A stretch of DNA of 64,000 nt from an uncultured bacterium (GCA_937996235.1 CALKVK010000038.1:186001-250000); one strand, 5' to 3'; counted from the first letter of the stretch, positions 33,628 to 42,900 are shown. A program made the numbers and translations. The notes: a model not told the origin generated them from the sequence alone.

Positions 33628-35733
33628 TCACGGGAAGTCGCGGAGCGCGGCGTCCATCTCCGCTGCGAGTCCAGGCTGACGGTCCTTCCAGTCGTCGCGC
33701 ACCTTCTCGAGCAGCGCGCGACCGTCGGTGTCGCCCCAGGCGAGGAGCAGTTCGCGGAGCGCGCGCCCGAGCACGAGCCGCGCCTGCGAGGGGTTGTCCT
33801 TGAAGCGCGGGTCGTTCTCGCCGACGACCTCCAGCGCCAGCGAGCGGTGCAGCGCGCCCTCCACGACGACGGAGCGGACGACGGGCAGGAGCGTCGCCAC
33901 GTCCTTCGAGCCGGCGCAGGCGCGCAGCGCGACGGCGAGGCTGCCGAGGCGTACCTCGTACTCGCGGAACACGATCGCATCGCCCTGGATCGAGCCCTCG
34001 AAGCGCGCGCCGAGCCGCCGCACGCCGCGCGCGAGCGCCGCGGCGGCGTCGGGCGCGGGGTTCGCACCGAGCGCCACCACCGCCGCCTCCGTCACGCGGT
34101 AGTCCTCGTCGTCGAGCGCGCCGTCCAGGTACTTGACGCAGTCCGGCAGCGCCATCGCACCGAGGGCCTCGCACGCGAGGACGCGGGTGTCGGCGGTGGT
34201 CTTCTTCGAGCGCAGCAGCTTCGCGACGGACTTCGCGACCTTCGGGTCCTTCTGCGCACCCAGCGCGGCCGCCGCGTCGCGCCCGCCGCCGCCGCCGCGC
34301 TCGAGCGCCGCGATCAGATCCTTCACGGCCGCGTCTCCGGAGTCGTCGGAGACCTCAGGGACGGCCGCCGGATCGCCGAACGCGCGGATCTCGTCCTTCG
34401 TCGCCTTGCGCTCGAACGACGAGAGCGGACCCGTCGCGCGCTTCTTGCCGCGGTCCTTCCAGCGCCCCGCGAAGAAGCGGAAGATGTCCTTCCGCACCCA
34501 GTCCGGGAAGCCGTGGCCGACGCCGTCGAACTCGGTGTAGACGAAGTCGAACGGCTTCTTGCCCCCCGCGAGCGCCTTCGCGGCGCTGCGGTCGCTGCCG
34601 ACGCCGACCACGTTGTCGTCGGAGCCGTGGTAGATGTACGTCGGCAGCCCGGCGGTATCGACGCCGGCCGGTCCGCCGCCGCCCGCGCACGGGCTGATCG
34701 CCGCCCACACCTCCGCGCGCTTCGGGCCCCAGTACCACGTGCCGAAGCCGCCCATCGAGTGGCCCGTCAGCCAGATGCGGTTCTCGTCGACGTGGTAGAG
34801 CGCGCGCATCTCGTCGAGGAGCGCGTCGAGCCACGCCTCGTTCTTCTGCTCGCTCCACGGCGCCGCGAGAGCCGTCGGACACACGACGATCACGCCCCAC
34901 TCCTCGGAGACGTCGAGGTAGAAGGGCAGCGCCTCCTCGCCGCTCCCTGTGACGAGCGTCGGGTCGGCGCCGCCGCGGCCGCCGCCGTGCAGCGCGACGA
35001 CGAGCCCCGTCGGCACGAGCGGGTCGTACGACTGCGGCACGTGGATGCAATACGTCGCGCCGGGCGCCGCCTCCGAGCGCAGCGTCAGCGGCACCTTCTC
35101 GCGCGTGCCCTTCGCGAGCCGCGCGGAGCGCCGCGCGCGCTCGAGCACCTCGCGGGGGCGCTTCGTCCCGAGCTCGCGCATCCGCGCCCACTGCGCCGCG
35201 AGCTGCTCGGGCTCCGTGAGCTGCACGTACTCGCGCTCCAGCTCGCGCAGCTCCGCGTCCAGTTCGGGGTCGCCCTTCGCGAGGCGCGCCGCCTTCTCGG
35301 GTCCGCCCGCCAGCGCGACGGCGCGCTCGTTCGCAGGGTCGAGGGCGAGGGCGAGCCGGATCTCGCGCTCGCGCTCCTCCTTCAGCTTGTGCGTCTCGCA
35401 GAACGCCGCGAGCTCCACGTGGTCGTCGGCCGAGGCGCGCGGCAGCGACGTGCGGCGCCGGTACTCGACGAGCGGCGCGTCGCCGTAGACGACCTCCGCG
35501 ACCTTGTCGCGCGGGATGCGGTCCTTGTCCGGGATCTCCCACCGCATGTCGGGATGGCGGGAGTTCCAGGGGTTGACGACGACGCCCTCCGCGTCGTCCC
35601 GCGAGACGACGACGCCCTCGAGTTTCTTGCCGCTCCTGAGCACGACCGTGTCGCCGCGCGCGGCCGCGCCGGAGAGCAGCCCGGCGGCGCCCGCGACGGC
35701 GGCGGCGGAGAGGATGCGGACGCGGTGGCGCAT
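33628..35733 (-). CDS. exported alpha/beta-hydrolase (esterase/PHB-depolymerase-like) with HEAT-type C-terminus
   Basis: 701 residues. ATG at 35733, signal peptide ILSAAAVAGAAGLLSGAAARG. A small beta module (TVVLRSGKKLEGVVVSRD) opens the mature protein, nearly the same as in the gene at 21100. A helical TPR-like stretch follows (about 100-200, LDPANERAVALAGG). The catalytic domain (about 215-440) has ALHGGGRGGADP (oxyanion region), GHSMGGFG with Ser326, GSDDN and DGVGHGF (Asp and His), typical of the esterase LpqC/PHB depolymerase family. The last 230 residues are HEAT-like repeats (CEALGAMALPDCVKYLD). Probably a periplasmic esterase; substrate unknown. Confidence 0.85.
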   Translation of the reverse strand: MRHRVRILSAAAVAGAAGLLSGAAARGDTVVLRSGKKLEGVVVSRDDAEGVVVNPWNSRHPDMRWEIPDKDRIPRDKVAEVVYGDAPLVEYRRRTSLPRASADDHVELAAFCETHKLKEEREREIRLALALDPANERAVALAGGPEKAARLAKGDPELDAELRELEREYVQLTEPEQLAAQWARMRELGTKRPREVLERARRSARLAKGTREKVPLTLRSEAAPGATYCIHVPQSYDPLVPTGLVVALHGGGRGGADPTLVTGSGEEALPFYLDVSEEWGVIVVCPTALAAPWSEQKNEAWLDALLDEMRALYHVDENRIWLTGHSMGGFGTWYWGPKRAEVWAAISPCAGGGGPAGVDTAGLPTYIYHGSDDNVVGVGSDRSAAKALAGGKKPFDFVYTEFDGVGHGFPDWVRKDIFRFFAGRWKDRGKKRATGPLSSFERKATKDEIRAFGDPAAVPEVSDDSGDAAVKDLIAALERGGGGGRDAAAALGAQKDPKVAKSVAKLLRSKKTTADTRVLACEALGAMALPDCVKYLDGALDDEDYRVTEAAVVALGANPAPDAAAALARGVRRLGARFEGSIQGDAIVFREYEVRLGSLAVALRACAGSKDVATLLPVVRSVVVEGALHRSLALEVVGENDPRFKDNPSQARLVLGRALRELLLAWGDTDGRALLEKVRDDWKDRQPGLAAEMDAALRDFP

Positions 35734-36253
35734 CGCCCGATCGTTCCGCCCCCCGGCGCACCTGTCAACGCCCGCCACGGCGCGCGCGCCGCGCGTGTCC
35801 ATCGGCGTGGACGCGGCGGGCGCCCGCGCGCGCCGCGACGGCGCACGTCGATCCGCGTCGACGTGGCGTGTCCGCGCGTCGCGGAGGCTTGACGCGCGGG
35901 CGGCGAATCCCTGCGCCGCGGCGGCGCGCGCGGGGCGGCGCCGCCGGCCCGCGCGCGGCGTGCCGCGCGGGCCGTCGTACACGCCGCGGACACCGCGGCG
36001 CGCACGGCAGCGGCCGGGGCGCGGGCGACGCAACGGCCTTGCCGGAGGCCGCTTACGTCACGGGCCGGCACCCGCTCGGGTGAGACCGCGGTGCGCGCCG
36101 CGCCGCTGCGCGCGGCGCCGCGCCGGGGCGGCGTGCGCGGGTCCGCGGCACGGGCGCGCGTGCCCGAGCCGGGGTTGGCCCCCGCTTTGCAAAGCCCGCT
36201 TCACCGCGTCCGCTCGGCGTGCCCGTGCGGCCGGTCCCCCGGGGGCTCTCCAC
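35734..36253. other. 520-bp intergenic region, no gene seen
   Basis: Extremely GC-rich, with many short GCGC and CGCCGGC runs, between the divergent esterase and glycosyltransferase starts. No ORF here has a ribosome binding site, coding-like composition or family match. It probably carries the two divergent promoters. A GC-rich dyad block occurs around 35915-36000 but no defined operator is visible. Confidence 0.5.
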
Positions 36254-37465
36254 GTGCGAATCCTCTTCCTCGCGCCGCGCATCCCACACCCGCCTCTCGA
36301 CCGCGAGAACGTGCGGCCGTACCACGCCATCCGCTTCCTCTCCCTGCGGCACGACGTGGACCTAGTCGCGTTCGGCGGCTCGGGGTCCGAGTGGGACGCG
36401 CGGCGCCGCCTGCGCCGCTTCTGCCCCCGCGTCCAGATCCTGCCGCCGCCGCAGCGCGCCGTCGCTCCGGCCTCGGCGCGGCACGTGTTCACCACGCAGC
36501 CGCTCGCCGTGCGCCGCTACGGCAGCCGCGACCTGATGGAGCGCCTCGAGGCGCTGAACGACACCCGGCGCTACGACCTCGTGTACGTCTACTCGGCCGC
36601 GATGGCGCCCTACGGCCGCGCGTTCCCGATGACGCCGCGCATCCTGGACCTCGTCGAGGTCAGCTCGCTGCGCTGGATCGAGTACGGCGCGCGGCGCTCG
36701 TTCCCCGCGTCGGCCGTGTTCAAGCGCGAGGGCAACCGCCTGATGAGCCTCGAGCGCGACGCGGTGCAGGACTACCAGCGCGTGCTCCTCGCCTCCGAGA
36801 CCGAGGCGGAGGTGCTGCGCGGGCTCGTCCCCGGCAGCCGCCGCGTGGCCGCGCTGAAGACGCCCGCGCCGCCGCACGCTCCCGTCATCCGCAAGCCGTC
36901 GGCCGTGCCGACCATCCTGCTCGCCGGGCACCTCGACCACCTGCCGAACCGCGACGCGATCCTGCAGTTCGCGCGGTCCGTGTTCCCGCGCATCCGCGAC
37001 CGCCACCCCGACGCCGTCCTGCGCATCGCCGGGCGCAACCCGCCGCCCGAGATCCGCGAGCTCGCGACGGAGGCCGGCATCTTCCTCGACGATCGCGCCG
37101 ACGACCTGCGCGACCTCTACGCGAGCGCGTGGGTGGCCGTCGTGCCGCACCGCGTCAGCCGCGGCGTGCGCAACGAGGTCATCGAGGCCATGACGTTCGG
37201 GACGCCGACGGTCGTGACGCGCCACGCCTTCGTGGGCATCGACGCCATCGCCGGCACCGACCTCCTCGTCGCCGACGACGAGAACGAGATCGCGCGCCTC
37301 ATCGAGGACCTCTTCGCCGACGCCCAGGCGCGCGACCGCCTCGGCTTCCGCGCCCGCCGCGCGATGCTCAACAACTACAGCCACTGGTCGATCAGCCTGC
37401 GCCTCGAGGAGATCGTCGAGGCCGCCTGCCGCGAGTCCCTCCTCCCGGCCGGCGAGGAGCGCTGA
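36254..37465 (+). CDS. GT4-type glycosyltransferase, PEP-CTERM/exopolysaccharide-associated type
   Basis: 403 residues. GTG start at 36254 chosen because RILFLAPRIPHPPLDRENVR is the usual start of this subfamily (sugar transferase of the PEP-CTERM/EpsH1 type); Shine-Dalgarno weak. Two Rossmann-like domains: N-terminal acceptor part (LVYVYSAAMAPYGRA, ILDLVEVSSLRW) and C-terminal nucleotide-sugar part with LLAGHLDHLPNRDAI, AGIFLDDRADDLRDLYASAW and EVIEAMTFGTPTVVT, the E-x7-E type donor motif. Transfers a hexose from an NDP-sugar in exopolysaccharide or glycan assembly. No other polysaccharide genes adjoin it. Confidence 0.9.
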   Translation: MRILFLAPRIPHPPLDRENVRPYHAIRFLSLRHDVDLVAFGGSGSEWDARRRLRRFCPRVQILPPPQRAVAPASARHVFTTQPLAVRRYGSRDLMERLEALNDTRRYDLVYVYSAAMAPYGRAFPMTPRILDLVEVSSLRWIEYGARRSFPASAVFKREGNRLMSLERDAVQDYQRVLLASETEAEVLRGLVPGSRRVAALKTPAPPHAPVIRKPSAVPTILLAGHLDHLPNRDAILQFARSVFPRIRDRHPDAVLRIAGRNPPPEIRELATEAGIFLDDRADDLRDLYASAWVAVVPHRVSRGVRNEVIEAMTFGTPTVVTRHAFVGIDAIAGTDLLVADDENEIARLIEDLFADAQARDRLGFRARRAMLNNYSHWSISLRLEEIVEAACRESLLPAGEER

Positions 37466-37474
37466 CCCCGCCCT

Positions 37475-37536
37475 CCGTTCCGAAGGGGACGGTCCTCGCG
37501 CAGGCTCGGAGCGCAACGTCCCGTTCCGAAGGGGAC
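37475..37536. repeat. two copies of CCGTTCCGAAGGGGAC element
   Basis: The 16-mer at 37475-37490 recurs at 37521-37536. The first continues GGTCC; the reverse complement of that longer form occurs at 59144-59165. These belong to a dispersed short-repeat family with further variants at 59.1 and 60.5 kb. The rest of the 220-bp gap after the glycosyltransferase holds no gene. Confidence 0.8.
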
Positions 37537-37685
37537 ACACCTCCACGACCCGGCGGCGGGCACGTCACGCGAGCAACGCAACTCCGCTCGGCGACCGCAC
37601 CTCTGCTCCATCGGCCGCGCCCTCGCCCGGCTTCCTTGACAGCCCGGACGACGCCCCCGAACATCCGCCGCTTCCACGACACGGA

Positions 37686-37760
37686 GCGGGTGTAGCTCAG
37701 TGGTAGAGCGCCACCTTGCCAAGGTGGATGTCGACGGTTCGAATCCGTTCACCCGCTCCA
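37686..37760 (+). tRNA. tRNA-Gly(GCC)
   Basis: 75 nt including an encoded CCA. Acceptor stem GCGGGTG pairs with CACCCGC, discriminator T, then CCA (37758-37760). D-arm GCTCAGTGGTAGAGC, anticodon stem CCACC/GGTGG with loop TTGCCAA giving anticodon GCC at 37718-37720, and T-arm GACGG-TTCGAAT-CCGTT (37733-37749). Every canonical position is kept, so this is a functional glycine tRNA. It is followed without gap by repeats derived from its own 3' half. Confidence 0.97.
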
Positions 37761-38412
37761 ACACGGCGCCCTGATCTGCGTGCGCCGGACGTCACGACGG
37801 CCGGAGCCAAGGTGGCGGCGTTGCATTTCGCCTGCTCCGCAGGCGGGCGACGGTTCGAATCCGTTGGCGTCGCGGACTCGCGCCCAACGCGCATGCCACG
37901 GCACCGCAGAGATCGCGTCGGCGCGACCGCACCGCGCCTACCTCGCTACGCTCGGTTCACCCGCTCCAGCACGGCGCCCTGATCTGCGTGCGCCGGACGT
38001 CACGACGGCTTGGCAAGGTGCTGTTTGCACTTCTGCGCGCTCCGCGCGCTGGGCCAAGGTGGCGGTGTGGCATTTCGCCTGCTCCGCAGGCGGGCGACGG
38101 TTCGAATCCGTTGGCGTCGCGGACTCGCGCCCAACGCGCATGCCACGGCACCGCAGAGATCGCGTCGGCGCGACCGCACCGCGCCTACCTCGCTACGCTC
38201 GGTTCACCCGCTCCAGCACGGCGCCCTGATCTGCGTGCGCCGGACGTCACGACGGCTTGGCAAGGTGCTGTTTGCACTTCTGCGCGCTCCGCGCGCTGGG
38301 CCAAGGTGGCGGTGTGGCATTTCGCCTGCTCCGCAGGCGCTGTCGACGGTTCGAATCCGTTCACCCGCTCCAACACGGCGCCCTGATCTGCGTGCGCCGG
38401 ACGTCACGACGG
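37761..38412 (+). repeat. three tandem tRNA-Gly-3'-half-derived units plus trailing flank
   Basis: After the tRNA come units at 37761-37968 (208 bp), 37969-38215 (247 bp) and 38216-38372 (157 bp), then the flank at 38373-38412. Each unit is: 40-bp flank (ACACGGCGCCCTGATCTGCG...), a spacer, CCAAGGTGG as in the tRNA anticodon stem, a hairpin insert CGCCTGCTCCGCAGGCG, the T-arm (37849-37865, 38096-38112, 38345-38361), and CACCCGCTCCA. In the first two units a 92-bp insert (37866-37957, 38113-38204) splits the T-arm from the acceptor and duplicates GTT. 38341-38412 matches 37729-37800 exactly for 72 bp. No 5' tRNA half is present, so these are not tRNA genes. Confidence 0.92.
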
Positions 38413-38534
38413 CTCGGGAGCCTGCGGTGTCGCGCTACCGCGAGGAGTTGACGCGCGTACGCGGAACTTCGCAGACGCGGGTGAGTTCGGGGATCGATCC
38501 GACCGGTGTCGGCCGACGCTCCGCCGCCGCCGCG

Positions 38535-40904
38535 TCAGTACCCCATCTTCTTGCCGTTGTTCGTCAGCACGGGCGCGTCCTCGTACGACAGACCGCCGAT
38601 CGAGACGGAGAAGCGCACGGGGACGTCGCCGGCCGCGAAGTCGCCGACGTCCACGCGGCTCAGGCTGAGCGTGAACGTGCCCTTCGCGTAGTCGACGAGC
38701 AGTTTGCGCTTGCTGCGCCCGTCCTTCGCTCCATAGCTCCAGCGATCGCCCTTGCGCGTGAAGCCTGCGGCGTCCGTCGTGAACGACAGGCGGCCGAGGT
38801 CGAACGCGACCTGCGGCGCGGCGTCCGGCGCCCCTCCGGACGCATCGAACGCGCCGGAGACCCGCACCTGGTCCTTGTCGCCGGGCTTCGTCGTGACCGA
38901 CAGCGCGTCGACGATCAGCGCGGGCACGAGCACGCCGCCCGCCTTGGGGGGCTCGAAGCGGCCCGAGGCGAGCCGCACCGTGCACTCGGCGCCGTAGTCG
39001 CCGTTGCGGTAGCGCAAGGTGAGCGGCGCGTCGGCGCCGATGCCGTCGGCCGCGTCGCCGGTCACGCGCAGCGAGAACGCGACGTACGACGAGCCCGTGC
39101 GGGGCGTCAGCGACAGGCGGACGCTGTCGCTCGCAAACTGCAGGGCCTTGCCGCGCGCCGTCAGTGACGGGACGGCGATCACGGCGTCGCCGACCTCGAA
39201 CGAGCACGCGCCGTCCAGGGTCAGCGCGGCTCCACCGGTGTCGAAGGCGCCGCGCACGTCGAGACTCGCGGCCTTGCGCTTCGCGCCCCGCAACACGGAC
39301 GGCTTCACCAGGACGCTGTCGAGCACGAGCGCCGAGGGCGTGCTGACGTCGCCCTCGGGCATCGCCCAGGCAGAGCGCCCGAGCAGGCCGTTCGCGGCGA
39401 CGCGGTAGCGGTACGCGCCATCCTGATGCGCGGACGTGTCGTCGTAGGACGTCGCGTTGCGCGGCACGACCGCCAGCGGCTCGAACACGCCGTCGGGCGC
39501 GTCCGCGCGCATGACCACCCACCCCGTCTCGACGTTCGTCTCGTCGGTCCACGTCAGGCGCACGACGTTGGTCGAGAGCGCCGTCGCGGCGACGTTCGTG
39601 GGCGGCTTCGGCGGGGTCACGACAGAGGCCGGCGCGGACCACTCCGACGGTCCCTGCACCGTTCCGATCCGGACGCGGTACTCGTACGCGGTCTCCGGCT
39701 CGACGCCCGCGTCCTCGTAGGTCGCCGCCGACGGGATGACGGTCGCGAGCGGCGACCACGCCGAGAGCGGGCTCGTCCGGCGCCGCTCGATCTCGAACTG
39801 CGTCTTCGAGCTCGACATGACTCCCCACTCGACCAGCACGCTCGGACCGTCCGGGGTCGTCGCCGCGACGAACGGCGGGGCGGCGGGGAGCGTCAGGGCC
39901 GACACGCTCACCGCCGAGCCGAGCGTCCCGTCCGGACCGAGCGAGCGCAGCTGATAGACGTACGTCGTCTCCGCTGCAGCCGCGGCATCCGTGTACGTCG
40001 TCGCGTCGGCAGCCAGCGTGACCAGCGTCGTGAAGGAGGTCGGGCTCGCGCCCTCGCCGCGCGCCACGCGGTAGCCGGTCTCGGCCTGTGCGACGTCACT
40101 CCAGTCGAGTCGCACGCTCGAGGCCGAGAGGATCGTCGCCGAGAGCGACTCGACCGGCGGCGAAGGCGACACGGCGGCGACAGCACTCGAGTACGCCGAG
40201 GCGCCGGCGGTGTTCACGGCCCGCACGCGGTAGGAGTAGCTCGTCTCGAACGCGAGGTCGGTGTCCGTGAACGACGTGGAGTCCGCGGCGGCGGTGGTGA
40301 TGCGCGTGTAGCCGCCCCCGGCGACCGAGCGCTCGACCTCGACGCCCGTCTCGCGAGGTGAGTTGTCGCTCCACTGGAGCGCGATCCCCTGCATCGACAC
40401 CGCGGTCACCGCGAGGCTCGTCGGCGCCTCCGGTGGGCCGTCGGGGTGGACGTCCCACTCGACGATGTATCGCAAGGTGTCCGAGTTCGCGTGCGAGTCC
40501 CAGACCGCGGCGGGATTGATCGACATGTAGTCGCGGAATGTCGAGGGAACGCCCCCGTACCAGTTCGTGTAGTTCCACGTCTCGCCCGTCACCCACCCCC
40601 AGGCGCCTGACACTTTCACGCCGCCCGTCCACGCGGCGGTGGTGACGCCGCCGGACTCGAGGTACTGCCGAATGAAGTCGTTCTCGCCGGCGGACGTGAT
40701 CGTCACGAGGTGCCCATTCAGGTCGATCGCCGCCTGGTTCGCGTCATCCCAGGACCGGTTGTCGCTGGCTAGCCTGTACCAGGTGCCCGTGCCCTGGTTG
40801 TAGACAACCCCCGAGATCGGGTCCGCTGCGGCCGGCGCCGGCGACAGGGCGGCGAAGGCGCCGATGACGGCGAGGAGGGCGACGGCGAGGCGCTGGGCAC
40901 GCAT
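38535..40904 (-). CDS. secreted C-type-lectin-like and fibronectin III protein
   Basis: 789 residues. ATG at 40904 with GGAG six bases upstream; signal peptide LAVALLAVIGAFAALSPAPAAA. Residues about 36-150 resemble a C-type lectin domain (WYRLASDNRSWDDANQAAID, LNGHLVTITSAGENDFIRQY, W-T-G-G and NYTNWYGG blocks) but without obvious Cys pairs. Then four fibronectin III domains (about 155-535; each with W-x-D-x-S or W-T-D strands and Y-x-Y/YRVRA). The final 250 residues are two copies of an unnamed beta domain (VRGAFDTGG and VSGAFDASGG) ending NNGKKMGY. Likely carbohydrate-binding surface protein. Confidence 0.88.
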   Translation of the reverse strand: MRAQRLAVALLAVIGAFAALSPAPAAADPISGVVYNQGTGTWYRLASDNRSWDDANQAAIDLNGHLVTITSAGENDFIRQYLESGGVTTAAWTGGVKVSGAWGWVTGETWNYTNWYGGVPSTFRDYMSINPAAVWDSHANSDTLRYIVEWDVHPDGPPEAPTSLAVTAVSMQGIALQWSDNSPRETGVEVERSVAGGGYTRITTAAADSTSFTDTDLAFETSYSYRVRAVNTAGASAYSSAVAAVSPSPPVESLSATILSASSVRLDWSDVAQAETGYRVARGEGASPTSFTTLVTLAADATTYTDAAAAAETTYVYQLRSLGPDGTLGSAVSVSALTLPAAPPFVAATTPDGPSVLVEWGVMSSSKTQFEIERRRTSPLSAWSPLATVIPSAATYEDAGVEPETAYEYRVRIGTVQGPSEWSAPASVVTPPKPPTNVAATALSTNVVRLTWTDETNVETGWVVMRADAPDGVFEPLAVVPRNATSYDDTSAHQDGAYRYRVAANGLLGRSAWAMPEGDVSTPSALVLDSVLVKPSVLRGAKRKAASLDVRGAFDTGGAALTLDGACSFEVGDAVIAVPSLTARGKALQFASDSVRLSLTPRTGSSYVAFSLRVTGDAADGIGADAPLTLRYRNGDYGAECTVRLASGRFEPPKAGGVLVPALIVDALSVTTKPGDKDQVRVSGAFDASGGAPDAAPQVAFDLGRLSFTTDAAGFTRKGDRWSYGAKDGRSKRKLLVDYAKGTFTLSLSRVDVGDFAAGDVPVRFSVSIGGLSYEDAPVLTNNGKKMGY

Positions 40905-41040
40905 GGTCTTCTCCAAGCTCGGCTGAGGGCGGGCTCGCGGCACGCGGAACGAGGGTGGTGGCCGACCGTCGGCGCTCTCGCGAGCGGGCTCCTTCTCACG
41001 TTCCGACCCCAGTCTAGGGTCCCTGCGTGAGCGTCGGTAG

Positions 41041-41393
41041 CCCGCATCCCTCACCGGCTCTCGCGGTGCGTGCGGCTGTAACGCTGTCAGATCGCGGCCT
41101 GCGTCCGTTGGGCCCGGCCGAGCCGGAGGCGCGAGGTCAAGGGTGCGAGCCTCGGCGGCTACACCGCTGGGGTGAGCGAGGGTGCGGCGCAGCCGCACGA
41201 GAAGGCTCCTGCGGAGCCTTCGAGACGAGCGAACGCGGAGCGCAGGCCGCAGCGGAGGGCCGCCGCCGGTGGCGGCTGCGATCGGCGAGCACGCGAGCGC
41301 TCGACACAATCGAGCGCGAGGAAGTCGGAGTCGAACACGCTGTTCGGGGAGCGCCGACGCAGAGATCGCGACTCCGGCGACGTGCCGAGCGCG
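41041..41393. repeat. hairpin-rich direct repeat R1 (left copy)
   Basis: About 353 bp matching 42901-43293, strongest over 41172-41322. Conserved hairpins: GAAGGCTCC-TGC-GGAGCCTTC (9-bp stem), GCCGCC-GGT-GGCGGC and GCGCTCGA-CACAA-TCGAGCGC (8-bp stem). No coding frame is convincing. It begins 136 bp from the divergent lectin/fibronectin gene start and lies left of the restriction endonuclease gene. Confidence 0.85.
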
Positions 41394-42219
41394 GGAGTTC
41401 GTGAACGATGCGAGCCGGAAGCCCCTCCGACTGACGCGACGGGGATCTGGTTGGCCCACGTGCGTCGTGGGTCGCGCCTCGCAGGCGACGTCGCTGCCAA
41501 GACATCGCCGAGCCTGCTTGCCGCGACGAAGGGCGTTCCTGGGCGGAGCAGCGAACGCGCAAAGCCACGCGCCGTGGATCGCTCACCGGTTCCGACCGGC
41601 TACAGGGACGGGCTGCTGCGTCCTCGACGCCGGGTGTCAGGTGAGTCGACGGTCAAGACCTGCCGCGTGGCACGACGGCAAGCCGGAGAGTCCGCGTGCG
41701 TGTTGCCATCTCTCCAGCCTCGTTGCGCCGTTTCGGTCTCAACACGTTGAACTTGACCTGCCCATCGTGTGCCGAATCGACGACTCCACGGTGAGAGGCG
41801 GCGCGTGGCGCAGGCGGGCGACACCTCGGAGCGGCCTGATCGGCGATCCCCTGCACGTACGACTGAACCCGCGCCGCGCGCGGCCTACCCGAGCCCAGGG
41901 GGACCGGCAATCCGAGTTCCGTGTCGACCGACCGCGTCGGCGCAGTCGACGGCGGACGCTCTTGTCGCTGCGGGTCGTACGGCGGCGCAGTTGCGCGTCG
42001 CCGCCGTCCACGCGAACCAGAACGAAGCACCGAGCAGCGATGCAGACAGTCGCGGGCGAGGGGTTGACGCCGTGGCGCAGCCGAGGCGGTTGGGCTGACG
42101 CTGAGGAGTCTCGCGATGCACATCGCCAAGCGCCGCGGTGTACAACATCCCCAACGACGCCACACGGCGAGGCAGGAGCCGGACCGACACGCCGTCAGCC
42201 ACGCGCAAGAACAGCGACG
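41394..42219. other. 826-bp stretch without a convincing gene, between R1 and the endonuclease
   Basis: Composition is less GC-skewed than the surrounding genes. Frames are open on both strands but give Arg/Ser/Pro-rich products with no domain, no ribosome binding site and no third-position bias. A minus-strand fragment near 41885-42208 has one hydrophobic stretch (SASLLGASFWFAWTAA) but is otherwise unlike a protein. It may be decayed or non-coding leader DNA acquired with the endonuclease. Confidence 0.55.
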
Positions 42220-42900
42220 ATGCGGAACTCCGTAACCGACCAGTTGGTCGACACCGTGCTGAGGCTGCTTCGGGCTGCGCTCACGGCAACACCCCCGGTG
42301 GCGACGCCACCGCCGCCTCGCGCCGCGCCGCAATCGTTGCGCGACATCCGCGAACTGTCGTGGGAGGAGTTCGAGCGACTCATCGCGTGGTGCTATCGGC
42401 AGCAGGGTTACGACGTTGTTCTGACCGGTTCGACGAACGGCGACGGCGGAGTGGATCTCCTGCTCCGCCGCGAGGGCGCGCTCACCATCGTGCAGTGCAA
42501 GCAGTGGCGTGCTTGGAAGGTCGGCGCCCCGCGCGTGCGCGACCTCTACGGCGCGATGATGCATGAGCGGGCGGCTGCAGCGATCCTGGTCACATCCGGC
42601 GAGTTCACCTGGCCGGCGCGAGCGTTCGCTCGCGGGAAGCCGATCCGCCTGATTGCGGGAGGCGAACTCGCAAGGATGATCGACGACACGAAGCCGCGAA
42701 CGCAGCCCACCACGACGTCAGCGCGCAGCGCTGCGTCCGCACCGAGCCGCGAGTCTCCGCCACGAACGGGGCCACCGTGTCCGCGCTGCGGCGCCTCGTT
42801 GGTCAGGCGCACGGCGCACCGCGGCGAGCGGTCCGGGATGGAGTTCTGGGGCTGCCCACGGTTCCCGCGGTGCCGCGGCACGCTGTCGATCTCCGGTTAG
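42220..42900 (+). CDS. Mrr-type restriction endonuclease with topoisomerase-like zinc finger
   Basis: 226 residues. ATG at 42220 lacks a clear Shine-Dalgarno; it is the first Met that leaves the domain intact. Residues 40-155 are an Mrr_cat domain: SWEEFERLI (Glu49/50), GGVDLLLRREG (Asp79) and TIVQCKQW (Gln92-x-Lys94), the PD-(D/E)xK catalytic set, ending in VTSGEFTWPARAFA. Residues about 185-226 hold a four-Cys zinc finger (CPRCGASLVRR ... FWGCPRFPRC) as in topoisomerase I C-terminal fingers. Mrr enzymes cut methylated or otherwise modified DNA. Only the nuclease is here, no methylase, fitting a modification-dependent defence role. Bracketed by repeats R1 and R2. Confidence 0.92.
   Translation: MRNSVTDQLVDTVLRLLRAALTATPPVATPPPPRAAPQSLRDIRELSWEEFERLIAWCYRQQGYDVVLTGSTNGDGGVDLLLRREGALTIVQCKQWRAWKVGAPRVRDLYGAMMHERAAAAILVTSGEFTWPARAFARGKPIRLIAGGELARMIDDTKPRTQPTTTSARSAASAPSRESPPRTGPPCPRCGASLVRRTAHRGERSGMEFWGCPRFPRCRGTLSISG

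Noticed and set aside
35915..36000. GC-rich block as a possible terminator or origin
   Set aside because: Low complexity GCGC runs without a defined stem-loop or DnaA-box-like repeats.
37847..38361. Additional tRNA genes within the repeat array
   Set aside because: T-arm and CCA are present but no 5' acceptor, D-arm or anticodon arm; split by a 92-bp insert in two copies.
37761..38412. Possible CRISPR array
   Set aside because: Repeats are 157-247 bp, unequal and contain tRNA parts; no short direct repeats with unique spacers and no cas genes.
41107..42095. Integron attC site suggested by GTTGGGC at 41107 and 42089
   Set aside because: No complementary RYYYAAC partner at the right distance and the repeat R2 lacks the motif.
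41885..42208. 107-codon minus-strand frame with one hydrophobic stretch
   Set aside because: No ribosome binding site, no domain and composition like the surrounding non-coding DNA.
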